Positions 34,927 to 44,744 of a DNA stretch of 64,000 bases are shown one piece after another. A program made the translations under genes and the position numbers. Under the pieces are notes generated by a model that searched no databases, was not told where the DNA came from, and was given only the letters and a program-made list of their open reading frames with translations. Positions within the stretch are counted from its first letter, which is position 1. Every line of letters begins with the position of its first letter. The stretch comes from Thioclava indica (GTDB lineage Bacteria; Pseudomonadota; Alphaproteobacteria; Rhodobacterales; Rhodobacteraceae). The DNA lies in assembly GCF_000714545.1 (NCBI RefSeq), contig NZ_AUNB01000062.1, positions 83,342 through 147,341 of the forward strand. The letters are read 5' to 3'.

Positions 34927-34994
34927 CGTCACTCCTATTTGATCCCGAACTTAGCGCGTGATACCGCGTCTGACAGGGTAAAAGGGCGCGCGGA

Positions 34995-35477
34995 ATGTAT
35001 CAGCTCGAAGAAGAGACTGAGGACGACTGGTGGGAGGTAGAGGCGCTCTATGACCTCTGCTTTGCGCCCGGGCGCACGGCGCTGTCGTCTTACCGGCTGC
35101 GCGATGGCGTGGAACCGGTGCGCGCGCTTTGCCTGACGCTGCGCCAAGACGGTATTCTCGCCGCTGTGATCCGCTATTGGCCCGTGCAGATCGCTGGCGC
35201 GCGGGTGCTGCTGCTTGGCCCGATTGCCGTGCATCCGACGCGTCAGGGCGAGGGTTTGGGCGGCTTTTTGATGCATGAAAGCCTGACCGAGGCCCATCGG
35301 CTGGGATGGGAGCGCGTGCTGCTGGTGGGTGATGCACCCTATTACGCGCGTTTTGGCTTTGAGCGCCTTGAAGGTGTCGAGATGCCCCCGCCGACAAACC
35401 CCGACCGCGTCTTGGGTCTTGAGCTGGTGATAGGGGCCTGGAACGACGTGCACGGCCTGGTCGAGAAAGCCAGCTAA
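34995..35477 (+). CDS. GNAT N-acetyltransferase (YhbS-like)
   Basis: 160 residues. The acetyl-CoA motif A is LLLGPIAVHPTRQGEGLGGFLM, followed by LVGDAPYYARFGFERL, typical of the YhbS group. Substrate unknown. Divergent from the flavin reductase gene by 68 bases. It is followed 53 bases later by the EcsC-family gene on the same strand. Confidence 0.87.
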   Translation: MYQLEEETEDDWWEVEALYDLCFAPGRTALSSYRLRDGVEPVRALCLTLRQDGILAAVIRYWPVQIAGARVLLLGPIAVHPTRQGEGLGGFLMHESLTEAHRLGWERVLLVGDAPYYARFGFERLEGVEMPPPTNPDRVLGLELVIGAWNDVHGLVEKAS

Positions 35478-35530
35478 TTGCCGAACCGCCTCATCCGCCC
35501 CATATATGAGGTTAAGAGATGGAGGCAGTG

Positions 35531-36286
35531 ATGGCAGAGATTCTTCCCCCGGTGACCGATCCGGTCCTACTCAAGCAAATCGACCTGTTGGCCAAACGCC
35601 ACCGCGCGGCGGGCGGTGTGGTGATGCATCTGATTGGCTATATCGGCGGCTCTGCCGAAAGCCTGCTGGGCAAGCTGCCCGCTCCCGTGCGCTCGGGGCT
35701 TGAGGGGGCAACGGAACGTGCTTTGTCAGGCGCGATGGTCGCTGCAGAGCATTCGCGCGGAATCGTGGCCGATCGCCCCGACTGGATGAACCGCACGCTG
35801 ACGGCGGCGATGGGGGCTGCGGGCGGTGCGGGGGGCTTAGGCAGTTCGCTGGCGGAGTTGCCCTTTACCGTCACGATGCTGCTGCGCGCCATTCAGGGCA
35901 TCGCGGCGGAACACGGGTTTGACCCCGCCTCGGAAGAAGTTCGGGTGGAATGCCTGCGCGTTTTCGCCTCGGCGGGTCCGCTGGATGATGATGACGGGAT
36001 GGATCTTAGCTTTCTCGCCGCGCGCACCACGATCACCGGACCAAGTTTGAAATCGCTGGTGGCCAAAGTTGCGCCGCGCTTATCCGCCGTGCTGGGCCAA
36101 AAACTTGCCGCACAGGCCGCTCCGGTTTTGGGGGCGGTGGCGGGCGCTGCGGTGAATTATTCCTTCACCAGCTACTATCAGGAAATCGCGCGTGTGCATT
36201 TCGGGCTAAAACGACTGGCGCGTGACAGCGGTGCGGATGAGGGCGTTTTGCGCGAAGAACTGGTGGCGCGGCTAACGAAAAAATAA
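35531..36286 (+). CDS. EcsC family protein
   Basis: 251 residues from the ATG at 35531, preceded by GGAGG at 35521-35525; an ATG at 35519 is the alternative. EcsC family: Gly/Ala-rich amphipathic segments (TAAMGAAGGAGGLGSSLAELPFTVTMLLRAIQGIA and APVLGAVAGAAVNYSFTSYYQEIARVHFGLKRLAR). EcsC in Bacillus is associated with an ABC transporter; these alphaproteobacterial versions have no assigned role. Probably membrane-associated. Ends 13 bases from the convergent ptsP stop. Confidence 0.85.
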   Translation: MAEILPPVTDPVLLKQIDLLAKRHRAAGGVVMHLIGYIGGSAESLLGKLPAPVRSGLEGATERALSGAMVAAEHSRGIVADRPDWMNRTLTAAMGAAGGAGGLGSSLAELPFTVTMLLRAIQGIAAEHGFDPASEEVRVECLRVFASAGPLDDDDGMDLSFLAARTTITGPSLKSLVAKVAPRLSAVLGQKLAAQAAPVLGAVAGAAVNYSFTSYYQEIARVHFGLKRLARDSGADEGVLREELVARLTKK

Positions 36287-36299
36287 GCCGCCACACCCC

Positions 36300-38543
36300 T
36301 TATAAATGCGCCAGATAACTGGTCACGGCAGAGCGCACCGAGGCTTGCCCCTCGTTCCGCGCACGCTGAATAATCTGGCGCAACTCATTCAGGTCAGAGC
36401 GCCGGATCAGGTGTTTGACCGGCCCGATCGACGCCGGACGCATCGAAAGCGAGCGAATACCCAGCGCGGCGAGGGTCAGCGCCTCAATCGGGCGACCTGC
36501 ATCTTCGCCACAAAAACTAAGCGGCGTACCAGACACGGCGCAACGCGCGATGATGCGCTCGAGGAAGGTCAGGAAGGACGTATCCAGCGTGTCATAGCGC
36601 TTACGCACACGTTCGTTTTCACGATCCGCCGCAAAGAAGAATTGCTTGAGGTCATTGCCCCCGATCGAGATGAAATCACAGGCCTCGTAAAAGCTGTCAG
36701 GCGCAAAGCCCAAAGAGGGCGTCTCTAGCATCGCGCCGATGCTGAGTTCCTCGGGCACGGCGCGACCCAGTTGCGCCTCACGGTCGCGCACCCGCAACAG
36801 CATATCGCGCGCGGCGTAAAATTCTTCGGGCAGCGCAATAAACGGAAACATGATCGACATCGCGCGCCCGTTGCCTGCGCGCAGCAGCGCCTGCAACTGC
36901 ATCCGCAACACGCCGGGCTTGTCCAAGCCCACCCGCAACGCGCGCCAACCCATTGCGGGGTTGGGTTCGTCCTGCGGCTTCATATAGGGCACGACCTTAT
37001 CCGAGCCGATATCGAGCGTGCGGAAATACACTCGCTTGCCATCGGCGGCATCCATCACCTTGGCGTAAAGCTGCGCCAATTCGCCCCGGCGCGGCACGCG
37101 GGTGCGCGTCAGGAATTGCAACTCGGTGCGAAACAGCCCGACGCCCTCGGCACCGGACCCTTTGAGCGAGGGCAGATCCGCCATCAGCCCCGCATTCATC
37201 ACCAGCGAAACCGTCTGCCCCGACAAATCGGTCGCGGGTAGATCGCGCAAATCGGCATAGCGTTTCTGTGCCTCGGCCTGCATCGCGATCTTGTCGCGGA
37301 AGGCATGAGCGACACTTTCCTCGGGGCGCAAATGCACCACGCCCTGATCGCCGTCGACAAGGATCGGATCGCCGTTCAGCGCCTCGGCGGTGATGCGCCC
37401 GGCATGGATCACCAGCGGAATCGACAGCGCGCGCGCCACAATCGCGGCATGACTGCCCACAGACCCCTCTTCCAGCACCACGCCCTTGAGCTTGCGGTCA
37501 TAATCCAGCAGTTCCGCAGGTCCGATATTGCGCGCCAGAAGCACCGGATTTTCCGGCATTTCCGCCCCGGTATCGCTGCCCTGCCCCGTCATGATGCGCA
37601 GCAGGCGGTTCGAGAGATCGTCGAGATCGTTCAACCGCTCGCGCAGATAGGGATCGGGGGCCAGCTTCATGCGGGCGCGCGCCGCGTTCTGCTCTTTCTC
37701 GACCGCAGCTTCGGCGGACAGGCCGGCGTCGATGTCCTCACTCATGCGGCGTTTCCAGCCCTTGGAGGCCGCCATCATTTTGAACGTCTCAAGCACCTGA
37801 CGCTGATCTTTGTCGATCACTTTGGTGTTTTTCAGCATCTCATCGATGCGCGCGCGCAACTCCTTGATGCCAGCCTCAAGGCGGGCCTGTTCGGCCTCGG
37901 GGTCTTCGCCGACGGGGTTGGTCACGACGACGCGCGGCTCGTGCAGCCAGACGCGGCCCTCGGCAGCACCCTCTTGTCCCGTTGTGCCGCGAAACATGGA
38001 CGGAAAGCGATGGGTTGCGCCGATCTCGGAGTTTTCACCCCCGACGAACGCCCCCAGTTCCGTCATCTCGGCCAGCACCATCGCGACGACATCAAGCCCG
38101 TAAAGCTCGTCTTCGGTGAACGAGCGCTTTTCCTTGGACTGAACCACCAAAACGCCCAGCTTCTCGCCCACGCGCTGGATCGGCACACCAACAAAGCTGG
38201 AATAAATCTCTTCGCCCGTCTCGGCCATGTAGCGAAAACCGGGGGCAGAGGGCGCATCAGCGGTGTTGATCGGCTGCCCCGAGCGCGCAACACGCCCCAC
38301 CAGCCCCTCGCCCAGACGCATCCGCGTGTGGTGCACAGCCTCGGGGTTCAGCCCCTCGGTGGCGCACAATTCCAGCGTTTCAGGGTCGCGAAACAGATAG
38401 ATCGAGCACACCTGCGTGCCCAGCGAATCCGCGATCAAATTGGTGATCCGGTTCAGCCGATCCTGACCATCGCCATCGGTGGCCAGCGTATCGCGCAGCC
38501 GCTTGAGCAGCGTGCGACTATCGCTATCGCTATAGTCCACCAT
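36300..38543 (-). CDS. ptsP: Phosphoenolpyruvate-protein phosphotransferase, nitrogen PTS enzyme I
   Basis: 747 residues. N-terminal GAF domain (about 20-165, SLGTQVCSIYLFRDPETLEL), then PEP-utiliser N-terminal domain, mobile phospho-His domain with His365 in GSVGSHAAIVARAL, and the C-terminal PEP-binding barrel (GVGLFRTELQFL, SIGGNDLKQFFFAADREN, SFCGEDAGRPI). It starts the regulatory PTS-Ntr cascade to NPr and EIIA-Ntr, sensing nitrogen status by glutamine through the GAF domain. It follows lysC on the same strand after 42 bases; that pairing is common in alphaproteobacteria. Confidence 0.96.
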   Translation of the reverse strand: MVDYSDSDSRTLLKRLRDTLATDGDGQDRLNRITNLIADSLGTQVCSIYLFRDPETLELCATEGLNPEAVHHTRMRLGEGLVGRVARSGQPINTADAPSAPGFRYMAETGEEIYSSFVGVPIQRVGEKLGVLVVQSKEKRSFTEDELYGLDVVAMVLAEMTELGAFVGGENSEIGATHRFPSMFRGTTGQEGAAEGRVWLHEPRVVVTNPVGEDPEAEQARLEAGIKELRARIDEMLKNTKVIDKDQRQVLETFKMMAASKGWKRRMSEDIDAGLSAEAAVEKEQNAARARMKLAPDPYLRERLNDLDDLSNRLLRIMTGQGSDTGAEMPENPVLLARNIGPAELLDYDRKLKGVVLEEGSVGSHAAIVARALSIPLVIHAGRITAEALNGDPILVDGDQGVVHLRPEESVAHAFRDKIAMQAEAQKRYADLRDLPATDLSGQTVSLVMNAGLMADLPSLKGSGAEGVGLFRTELQFLTRTRVPRRGELAQLYAKVMDAADGKRVYFRTLDIGSDKVVPYMKPQDEPNPAMGWRALRVGLDKPGVLRMQLQALLRAGNGRAMSIMFPFIALPEEFYAARDMLLRVRDREAQLGRAVPEELSIGAMLETPSLGFAPDSFYEACDFISIGGNDLKQFFFAADRENERVRKRYDTLDTSFLTFLERIIARCAVSGTPLSFCGEDAGRPIEALTLAALGIRSLSMRPASIGPVKHLIRRSDLNELRQIIQRARNEGQASVRSAVTSYLAHL

Positions 38544-38585
38544 TAAAAAATTCGCGCCCCCGTTCTGAAGGCCTGTTAAATTAGA

Positions 38586-39839
38586 TCAGGCTTTGTCCAG
38601 TTCAAACACATCATGCAGGGCCTGAACCGCAAGTTCCAGATATTTGCGGTCCACCAGCACCGAAATCTTGATTTCCGATGTGGCAATGACCTTGATGTTG
38701 ACGTTTTCAGCAGCCAGCGCTTTGAACATTTGCGCAGCCACACCCGCATGAGAGCGCATGCCAATGCCAACGACCGAAATCTTCGCAACATCTTCATCCG
38801 CAACCAGATCATCGAAATTGATCAGCCCGGCATCGCGCGCATCTTCCATCGCCTTGCGCGCCCGCGCGACCTGATTGATCGGGCAGGAAAAGGTCATATC
38901 GGTGACTTTCACCGCGTGTTTGGCCTGATGCTCCGAGATGTTCTGAACGATCATATCGACATTCACACCCGCATCCGCGAGCGGCCCGAAAATCGCGCCT
39001 GCAATACCGGGACGATCCTCGACCGTGACCAGTGTCATTTTCGCCTCTTCGCGCGAAAAGGCAACGCCGGAGACAACTTTCGATTCCATGATTTTATCCT
39101 CGTCGCAGACCAGAGTGCCCGAAGTCTCGTCGGTTTCCTCAAAAGAGCTTAGCACACGCAGCGGCACCTTGTAGCGCATCGCCAACTCGACCGAGCGCGT
39201 TTGCAGCACCTTGGCACCAAGGCTCGCCAGTTCCAGCATTTCCTCAAACGCGATCCGGTCCAGCTTGCGCGCCTTGTCCGACACGCGCGGGTCGGTGGTG
39301 TAGATGCCATCGACATCGGTATAGATATCGCACCGCTCTGCGCCAAACGCGGCGGCAAAGGCCACGGCGGTGGTGTCCGAGCCACCCCGGCCCAGCGTGG
39401 TGATCCGGCCCTCTTGGCTGAGCCCCTGAAAACCGGCGATCACCGCAACCTTGAAACCTTCGGCGAATTTCGCATCCAGATTGTCGCGCGGGATTGATTC
39501 GAACCGCGCCGCGCTATGCGCCGAGGTCGTGTTGATCGGCACTTGCCAGCCCTGCCAACTACGCGCGGAAACACCCATTTCCTGCAAGCGCAGCGCCATC
39601 AGCCCAGCGGTCACGTTCTCACCCGAAGACACCACGGCGTCATATTCGCGCGCGTCATAAAACGGCGAAGTGGTCTCGACCCAGTTCACCAATTCATTGG
39701 TGCGTCCCGACATGGCCGAAACGATGACGATCACATCATAGCCGCGCTCGACCTCGCGCTGCACCTTTACGGCGGCATTCGCGATCCGGTCGAGGTCGGC
39801 AACCGACGTTCCGCCGAATTTCATTACCAGAATTGGCAT
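38586..39839 (-). CDS. lysC: Aspartate kinase, housekeeping
   Basis: 417 residues from the ATG at 39839 (MPILVMKFGGTSVADLDRI) with GGGGG upstream. Amino-acid kinase domain (KFGGTS, SAMSGRTNEL, LGRGGSDTTAVAFAAAF, YTDVDGIYTTDPR) and two C-terminal ACT domains (VTVEDRPGIAGAIFGPLADAGVNVDMIVQN; ISVVGIGMRSHAGVAAQMFKALA) for feedback control. It commits aspartate to lysine, threonine, methionine and cell-wall diaminopimelate. Distinct from the ectoine-specific Ask at 9.8 kb. Co-directional with ptsP. Confidence 0.96.
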   Translation of the reverse strand: MPILVMKFGGTSVADLDRIANAAVKVQREVERGYDVIVIVSAMSGRTNELVNWVETTSPFYDAREYDAVVSSGENVTAGLMALRLQEMGVSARSWQGWQVPINTTSAHSAARFESIPRDNLDAKFAEGFKVAVIAGFQGLSQEGRITTLGRGGSDTTAVAFAAAFGAERCDIYTDVDGIYTTDPRVSDKARKLDRIAFEEMLELASLGAKVLQTRSVELAMRYKVPLRVLSSFEETDETSGTLVCDEDKIMESKVVSGVAFSREEAKMTLVTVEDRPGIAGAIFGPLADAGVNVDMIVQNISEHQAKHAVKVTDMTFSCPINQVARARKAMEDARDAGLINFDDLVADEDVAKISVVGIGMRSHAGVAAQMFKALAAENVNIKVIATSEIKISVLVDRKYLELAVQALHDVFELDKA

Positions 39840-39914
39840 CGAAACCCCCTTGGGCATAATCGCGCCCCTGCTAGCGCGAAGCGCACCTGCACGCAAGAGA
39901 TTTGGCGCGCGCGC

Positions 39915-40499
39915 TCAGCCGACATCCGTGCGCCCGCGCCGATCAGATCTCAGGTTGGAATAGAGCACATGATTGCGCCAGCGCCCGTTGATTTGCAGAT
40001 AGCTTTGCGCCACACCCTCATATTTGAAGCCGGATTTTTCCAGCACCCCACGCGAGGCGGCGTTTTCAGGAAGGCAAGCGGCCTCGATCCGGCTCAGATC
40101 GAGCGTGGTGAATGCGTAATGCACCACCGCCTCAATCGCCTCGCGCATATAGCCCTGGCGTGCGTGGCGTTGCCCGACCCAATAGCCCAAAGTGCCCGCC
40201 TGCGCCGGTCCGCGCCGGATATTGTCCAGCGTCAACGCGCCCAGAAAGCGTTGGTCTTTGCGCCGGATCAGAAACAGCGGCAGCGCAGTATCGGCTGACA
40301 CCGCGCGCGCAGCCCAATAGACGCGGTTGGAAAACGCCTTGCGGCTCAGGTGATCGGGCGACCAGCTTGGCTCCCACGGGACCAGAAAATCCCGCCCCTC
40401 GGAGCGCAGGCTGGACCAAGCCGTATAGTCGCCGTGCTCGGGCGGGCGCAACGTCATGCGCTCCGTCTCGATGCGCACCTGCCGACGACGCGGGAACAT
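39915..40499 (-). CDS. RimJ/RimL-type GNAT acetyltransferase
   Basis: 194 residues. N-terminal RIETERMTLRPPEHGDYTAW and the acetyl-CoA loop GYWVGQRHARQGYMREAIEAVVHYAF, then AACLPENAASRGVLEKSGF, place it with ribosomal-protein N-terminal acetyltransferases and related enzymes. Its start overlaps the M16 protease stop by one base (TAATG), indicating coupling at the end of the long cta-thrC-M16 gene string. Actual acceptor unknown. Confidence 0.87.
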   Translation of the reverse strand: MFPRRRQVRIETERMTLRPPEHGDYTAWSSLRSEGRDFLVPWEPSWSPDHLSRKAFSNRVYWAARAVSADTALPLFLIRRKDQRFLGALTLDNIRRGPAQAGTLGYWVGQRHARQGYMREAIEAVVHYAFTTLDLSRIEAACLPENAASRGVLEKSGFKYEGVAQSYLQINGRWRNHVLYSNLRSDRRGRTDVG

Positions 40500-41758
40500 T
40501 ACGCAGCAAGCCTTTCGCGCACGGATTGCAGTGAGGGCGCGTCATCCACCGGACCATAAAGCGCCAGCGCCGTGCGCCCGCTATCGGCCAGCCGTTCCGC
40601 AAAGGCGCGCACGGCGTCGCGCGTCACCCCGTCGATGCGCGCCGAGGCTTCCTCGATGCTGGGCACATGGCCCCAAACATGCAGGCTGCGCGCCATGCGT
40701 TCAGCGCGCGCCGAAGCGCCCTCAAGCCCCATCAGCAAGCCCGCCTTGATCTGCACACGGGCGCGCGCAATCTCGGCCTCGGACATATCTTCGGCGGCGC
40801 GCTTCATCTCATCCACCGTCAGGTCGGACAGACCCTTGATCTCATCGCCCGAGGTGCCGGCATAGATCGTGAACATGCCGGTATCTTCATAGGCCCCGGC
40901 CTGCGAGAAGATCGTGTAGCAAAGCCCGCGCTCTTCGCGGATTTTCTGAAACAGTCGCGAAGACATGCCCCCGCCCATCGCAGTCGAATAGACCTGCACG
41001 GTGTATAGATCAGCATCGCGATAGCTTGGGGCCTCAAACCCCAGCGCGAAATGCGCTTGCTCAAGCGTTTTGACCTCACGCCGCTCATTGCCAGCCCAAG
41101 CGGCACGTTCGGGCACGGGGTTGAGCGAGGGCGTCATGCCGCCAAAAATCGCCTCGGCGCGTTTGACGATATCGGCGTGATCGACCGCCCCTGCCGCCGA
41201 CAGGATCATCTGGTCGGGGCCGTAATGTTCGCGCACAAAGCCCGACAGATCGTCACGCGCAAAGGCGCGCACACGCTCGGCCGGGCCAAGGATGGTGCGC
41301 CCCATCGGCTGATCGGGATAGGCGGCCTCTTGCAGCCAGTCGAAAATCACATCGTCGGGCGTATCCTGCGACTGCCCGATCTCTTGCAAGATCACGCCAC
41401 GCTCGACCTCGATCTCGCGCTGATCGAAAATCGGGTTCAGCAGAATGTCGGAAATTACATCCAGCGCAAGCGGCACATCGGCCTGCAAGACGCGCGCGTA
41501 ATAGGCGGTCATTTCGCGCGAAGTATAGGCGTTGATATAGCCGCCCACATCCTCTATCGCCTCGGCAATTTGCAGCGCAGTGCGCGATTGCGTGCCCTTG
41601 AACGCCATATGCTCAAGGAAATGCGCGATGCCGTTCTGCTCGGGGCGCTCGTGGCGACCGCCCGCCGTGACCCAGATGCCAATCGAGGCCGAGGCCAGCC
41701 CCGGCATCTTTTCGGTCACGATACGCAGACCGTTTTTCAGCGTGGTCATCTCAATCAT
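40499..41758 (-). CDS. M16 family zinc peptidase (mitochondrial-processing-peptidase beta-like)
   Basis: 419 residues. Inverted zinc motif HFLEH (His46, Glu49, His50) with the downstream Glu in EIEVERGVILQEI. LENGIAHFLEHMAFKGT-type context and GGGMSSRLFQKIREERGLCY at the C-half are conserved in bacterial YmxG/MPP-like proteases. The start overlaps thrC as ATGA (41755-41758); an ATG at 41749 is a second option. Probably a soluble peptidase degrading signal peptides or oligopeptides. thrC-M16 linkage is common in Rhodobacteraceae. Confidence 0.93.
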   Translation of the reverse strand: MIEMTTLKNGLRIVTEKMPGLASASIGIWVTAGGRHERPEQNGIAHFLEHMAFKGTQSRTALQIAEAIEDVGGYINAYTSREMTAYYARVLQADVPLALDVISDILLNPIFDQREIEVERGVILQEIGQSQDTPDDVIFDWLQEAAYPDQPMGRTILGPAERVRAFARDDLSGFVREHYGPDQMILSAAGAVDHADIVKRAEAIFGGMTPSLNPVPERAAWAGNERREVKTLEQAHFALGFEAPSYRDADLYTVQVYSTAMGGGMSSRLFQKIREERGLCYTIFSQAGAYEDTGMFTIYAGTSGDEIKGLSDLTVDEMKRAAEDMSEAEIARARVQIKAGLLMGLEGASARAERMARSLHVWGHVPSIEEASARIDGVTRDAVRAFAERLADSGRTALALYGPVDDAPSLQSVRERLAA

Positions 41759-43152
41759 GTACGGCGTCTTTCACGGATCAGCACCTCTAGGGCGGCAAGG
41801 TCATTGGGGACGCGCGTCACGCGTTCGTCCCGCTCGAATAGGTCGGCCATGCGCGCAGGCAAGGCGGGGCGGATGCCCGTGGCTTCCTCAACGGCATCGG
41901 GGAATTTCGCCGGATGCGCGGTAGCGAGTGTCACCATCGGCGTGGCCGGATCACGCGCCAGCGCCTGTTTGGCGACATTCACGCCCACGGCGGAATGCGG
42001 GCACAGCAGCTCACCGGTTTCGCGCAAGCTGTCGCCGATCTCTTCCATCGTGCGCCCCTCGCCCACCGCGCCACTGTCATAAATCGCGCGCAAGGCCCCG
42101 ATGGCATTGGGCGACACTGTAAAGCTGCCGTCGGTTTTCAGCTCATCCATCAAGGCCGAAATTGCCGCGCCATCCTTGCCATAAGCCCAGAACAGCGCGC
42201 GTTCAAAGTTGGAACTGACTTCGATATCCATCGACGGGCTGATCGAGGGCGTCACGCCGCGTTTGGTGTAATCGCCCGCCTCAAGGCAGCGATGCAGAAT
42301 GTCGTTCTGGTTTGTCGCGATCACCAGACGCTCAATCGGCAGACCCATTTCCTTCGCAAGGAAGCCTGCGAAAATATCACCGAAATTGCCGGTTGGCACG
42401 GTGAAGCTGATCTTGCGATGGGGCGCGCCCAAGGCCACGGCGGCGGTGAAGAAATACACGATCTGCGCCAGCACGCGGGCGAAGTTGATCGAGTTCACCC
42501 CCGCCAGCCCGACCTCATCGCGGAAGGCGAAATCGTTGAACATATCCTTCAGCTTGCCTTGGCAATCGTCGAAATCGCCATCCATCGCAAGCGCGTGGAC
42601 ATTGCCCTCGACCGGCGTGGTCATCTGGCGGCGCTGCACCTCAGACACGCGGCCATGGGGAAACAGGATGAACAGATCGACATTGTCGAGACCGCGAAAC
42701 GCCTCAATCGCCGCTGATCCGGTATCGCCCGAGGTCGCGCCGACGATGGTGATTTTTTGGTCACGTTTCTCCAGCTCGATCTGGAACAACTGCCCAATCA
42801 CCTGCATCGCGAAATCCTTGAACGCGAGAGTGGGGCCGTGGAACAGTTCCAGCAAGAAGTGGTTGGGCGCAAGCTGCACCATCGGCGCGCGCGCCGCGTG
42901 ATCAAAGCCCGCATAGGCGCGCGAGATCGCGCCGCGCAACTCGTCCTCAGAGAACGTCTCAGAGACGAAGGGCTTCATCACCCGATAGGCGACCTCTTCG
43001 TAGGGCTGCCCGGCCAGTGCCGCGATCTCATCGCCGGAAAACTGGGGCACGGTTTCGGGGACGTATAAACCGCCATCCCGCGCGAGGCCCGTCAGCATCG
43101 CATCGCCAAAATTCAGAACCGGGGCCTGCCCCCGTGTGGAAACATAACGCAT
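41755..43152 (-). CDS. thrC: Threonine synthase
   Basis: 465 residues from the ATG at 43152 (MRYVSTRGQAPVLNFGDAML) with AAGGA upstream; a TTG two codons earlier is rejected. PLP enzyme converting O-phosphohomoserine to threonine. Lys112 in FHGPTLAFKDFAMQ is the Schiff-base lysine; GATSGDTGSAAIEAFRG and VPTGNFGDIFAGFLAKEMGLPI are the phosphate-binding and substrate blocks. Length fits the long (yeast-like/E. coli) form. Between surf1 and the M16 protease. Confidence 0.95.
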   Translation of the reverse strand: MRYVSTRGQAPVLNFGDAMLTGLARDGGLYVPETVPQFSGDEIAALAGQPYEEVAYRVMKPFVSETFSEDELRGAISRAYAGFDHAARAPMVQLAPNHFLLELFHGPTLAFKDFAMQVIGQLFQIELEKRDQKITIVGATSGDTGSAAIEAFRGLDNVDLFILFPHGRVSEVQRRQMTTPVEGNVHALAMDGDFDDCQGKLKDMFNDFAFRDEVGLAGVNSINFARVLAQIVYFFTAAVALGAPHRKISFTVPTGNFGDIFAGFLAKEMGLPIERLVIATNQNDILHRCLEAGDYTKRGVTPSISPSMDIEVSSNFERALFWAYGKDGAAISALMDELKTDGSFTVSPNAIGALRAIYDSGAVGEGRTMEEIGDSLRETGELLCPHSAVGVNVAKQALARDPATPMVTLATAHPAKFPDAVEEATGIRPALPARMADLFERDERVTRVPNDLAALEVLIRERRRT

Positions 43153-43161
43153 GCTCAATCC

Positions 43162-43839
43162 TTAGATCGGTTGCCGCCTGATACGCCACAGAAGAAAGAT
43201 TGTCATCCCAGCCCAGACGATTGCCAGCAAAAACCAGGTGATCGCGTATTGCAGGTGATCGTTGGGGATGCCTGTGATGGTAATCGGCTCGGGGGTGATG
43301 CCCTGCGCGTCGCCTTGGATTTGCGCGGCGACAACGAGGATCGGTTCAGTTCCCAGCGCCTTGGCCATCGCAGGCACGTCGCGGGCAAACCAAAGGCCCG
43401 TTTTGGCATCAGGGGGCGGGGTGTAGCTGTCGGTTTCATTGGGCCAGTGCAGATTGCCGGTCACGATCAGCGCGGTGGGCGGACGAGCCGCATCGCGTCC
43501 TGCCTCAGGCAAAAACCCGCGATCCAGTAGAATGCGGCGACCATCGCCGGTCTCGAACGCGTCGATCGCGCGATAGCCAGCCCCGACGCCCTTTTGTCCC
43601 GACAGCACCAGTATCTCTTGCCCCGTGGTGCCGCCTGCCATCTCGACGGGCTGGTATTTCAACGCCTGCGTATCGCTGCCCTCAGCCGGAAAATCTTGCG
43701 GATCGCCGCCGATCTTGGCGGAAATCTCGGACAGCATCGCGCGTTTCCATTCCAGCCGGTTAAGTTGCCACACGCCCAGCGAAATCAGGATCGCGCAGCC
43801 CACCACACCCAGCAGCAACGGAAAGATAAAACGGGTCAT
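43162..43839 (-). CDS. surf1: SURF1-family cytochrome oxidase assembly protein
   Basis: 225 residues from the ATG at 43839 with GAGGGG upstream; the long upstream extension overlaps the intergenic gap and is rejected. Two terminal membrane helices (FIFPLLLGVVGCAILISLGVWQLNRLEWK and the C-terminal ITWFLLAIVWAGMTIFLLWRIRR) flank a periplasmic domain with VTGNLHWPNE and NDHLQYAITWF. SURF1 assists heme a insertion into aa3-type oxidase. Follows ctaE. Confidence 0.92.
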   Translation of the reverse strand: MTRFIFPLLLGVVGCAILISLGVWQLNRLEWKRAMLSEISAKIGGDPQDFPAEGSDTQALKYQPVEMAGGTTGQEILVLSGQKGVGAGYRAIDAFETGDGRRILLDRGFLPEAGRDAARPPTALIVTGNLHWPNETDSYTPPPDAKTGLWFARDVPAMAKALGTEPILVVAAQIQGDAQGITPEPITITGIPNDHLQYAITWFLLAIVWAGMTIFLLWRIRRQPI

Positions 43840-43922
43840 TGCCCCTCCAGACATACGGCGCGCCATGAAAACGGCGCGAAGGTCACCCCCCGCGCCGCCT
43901 GTAAGCCAGCCAAAAGGGGCGC

Positions 43923-44726
43923 CTACGCGCTGCCCCAGACATAGATCGAAGCGAACAGGAACAGCCAGACCACATCGACAAAGTGCCAATACCAAGCCGC
44001 CGCTTCAAAGCCGACATGACGATCGGGAGTCATTTGACCCTTGGTGATGCGGATCAGGCAGACCAGCAGGAACAGCGTGCCGATGATCACATGTACGCCG
44101 TGAAAGCCCGTCGCCATGAAGAAGTTCGCGCCGTAAATATTACCCGACAGGCCAAAGGCCGCATGGGTATATTCATAGGCTTGCAGCAGGGTAAAGCAGA
44201 AGCCCAAGATCACCGTCAGGATCAACCCCTGCTTGACCGCCTTGCGATCATTGTCATGCACCAGCGCGTGGTGCGCCCAAGTCAGCGTCACACCCGACAG
44301 CAGCAAGATCACGGTGTTGATCAACGGCAGATGCCACGGATCAAACGTCTGAATACCCGCCGGAGGCCACACACCATCCACCGCCGGGCTTTGCGGGCCC
44401 ATCGGATACATTGCGTGCTTGAAAAAGCTCCAGAACCAGGCGGCGAAAAACATCACCTCGGACATGATGAACAAGATAAAGCCATAGCGCAGCCCGATCG
44501 CGACGACAGGCGTATGATCGCCCACCTCGCCCTCATGCACGACATCGGACCACCAACCATACATGGTATAAAGCACAACCAAGAGCCCGGCGAAGAACAT
44601 GTAATGCGTGATCCCGGCCATCCACATGACGGCCCCGAACAGCATGATGAAACCGCCCAGCGCGCTTAGGAACGGCCAGATCGAGGGCGGCAGGATGTGA
44701 TAGTCGTGGTTCTTTGCGTGGGCCAT
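43923..44726 (-). CDS. ctaE: Cytochrome c oxidase subunit III
   Basis: 267 residues, seven hydrophobic helices. [35 protein letters not shown], the strongly conserved [32 protein letters not shown] and [20 protein letters not shown] are standard subunit III blocks. Part of the aa3 proton-pumping oxidase of the inner membrane. The catalytic subunit I gene (ctaD) is not in this window; separate location is usual in this family. Confidence 0.97.
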   Translation of the reverse strand: MAHAKNHDYHILPPSIWPFLSALGGFIMLFGAVMWMAGITHYMFFAGLLVVLYTMYGWWSDVVHEGEVGDHTPVVAIGLRYGFILFIMSEVMFFAAWFWSFFKHAMYPMGPQSPAVDGVWPPAGIQTFDPWHLPLINTVILLLSGVTLTWAHHALVHDNDRKAVKQGLILTVILGFCFTLLQAYEYTHAAFGLSGNIYGANFFMATGFHGVHVIIGTLFLLVCLIRITKGQMTPDRHVGFEAAAWYWHFVDVVWLFLFASIYVWGSA

Positions 44727-44744
44727 GCGTCTCCCTCCGATGGC

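Noticed and set aside
37305..38546. 413-codon plus-strand frame opposite ptsP
   Set aside because: Shadow of ptsP; no recognisable domain or ribosome site.
41051..42082. 343-codon plus-strand frame opposite the M16 protease and thrC
   Set aside because: Crosses the boundary of two overlapping minus-strand genes; no family resemblance.
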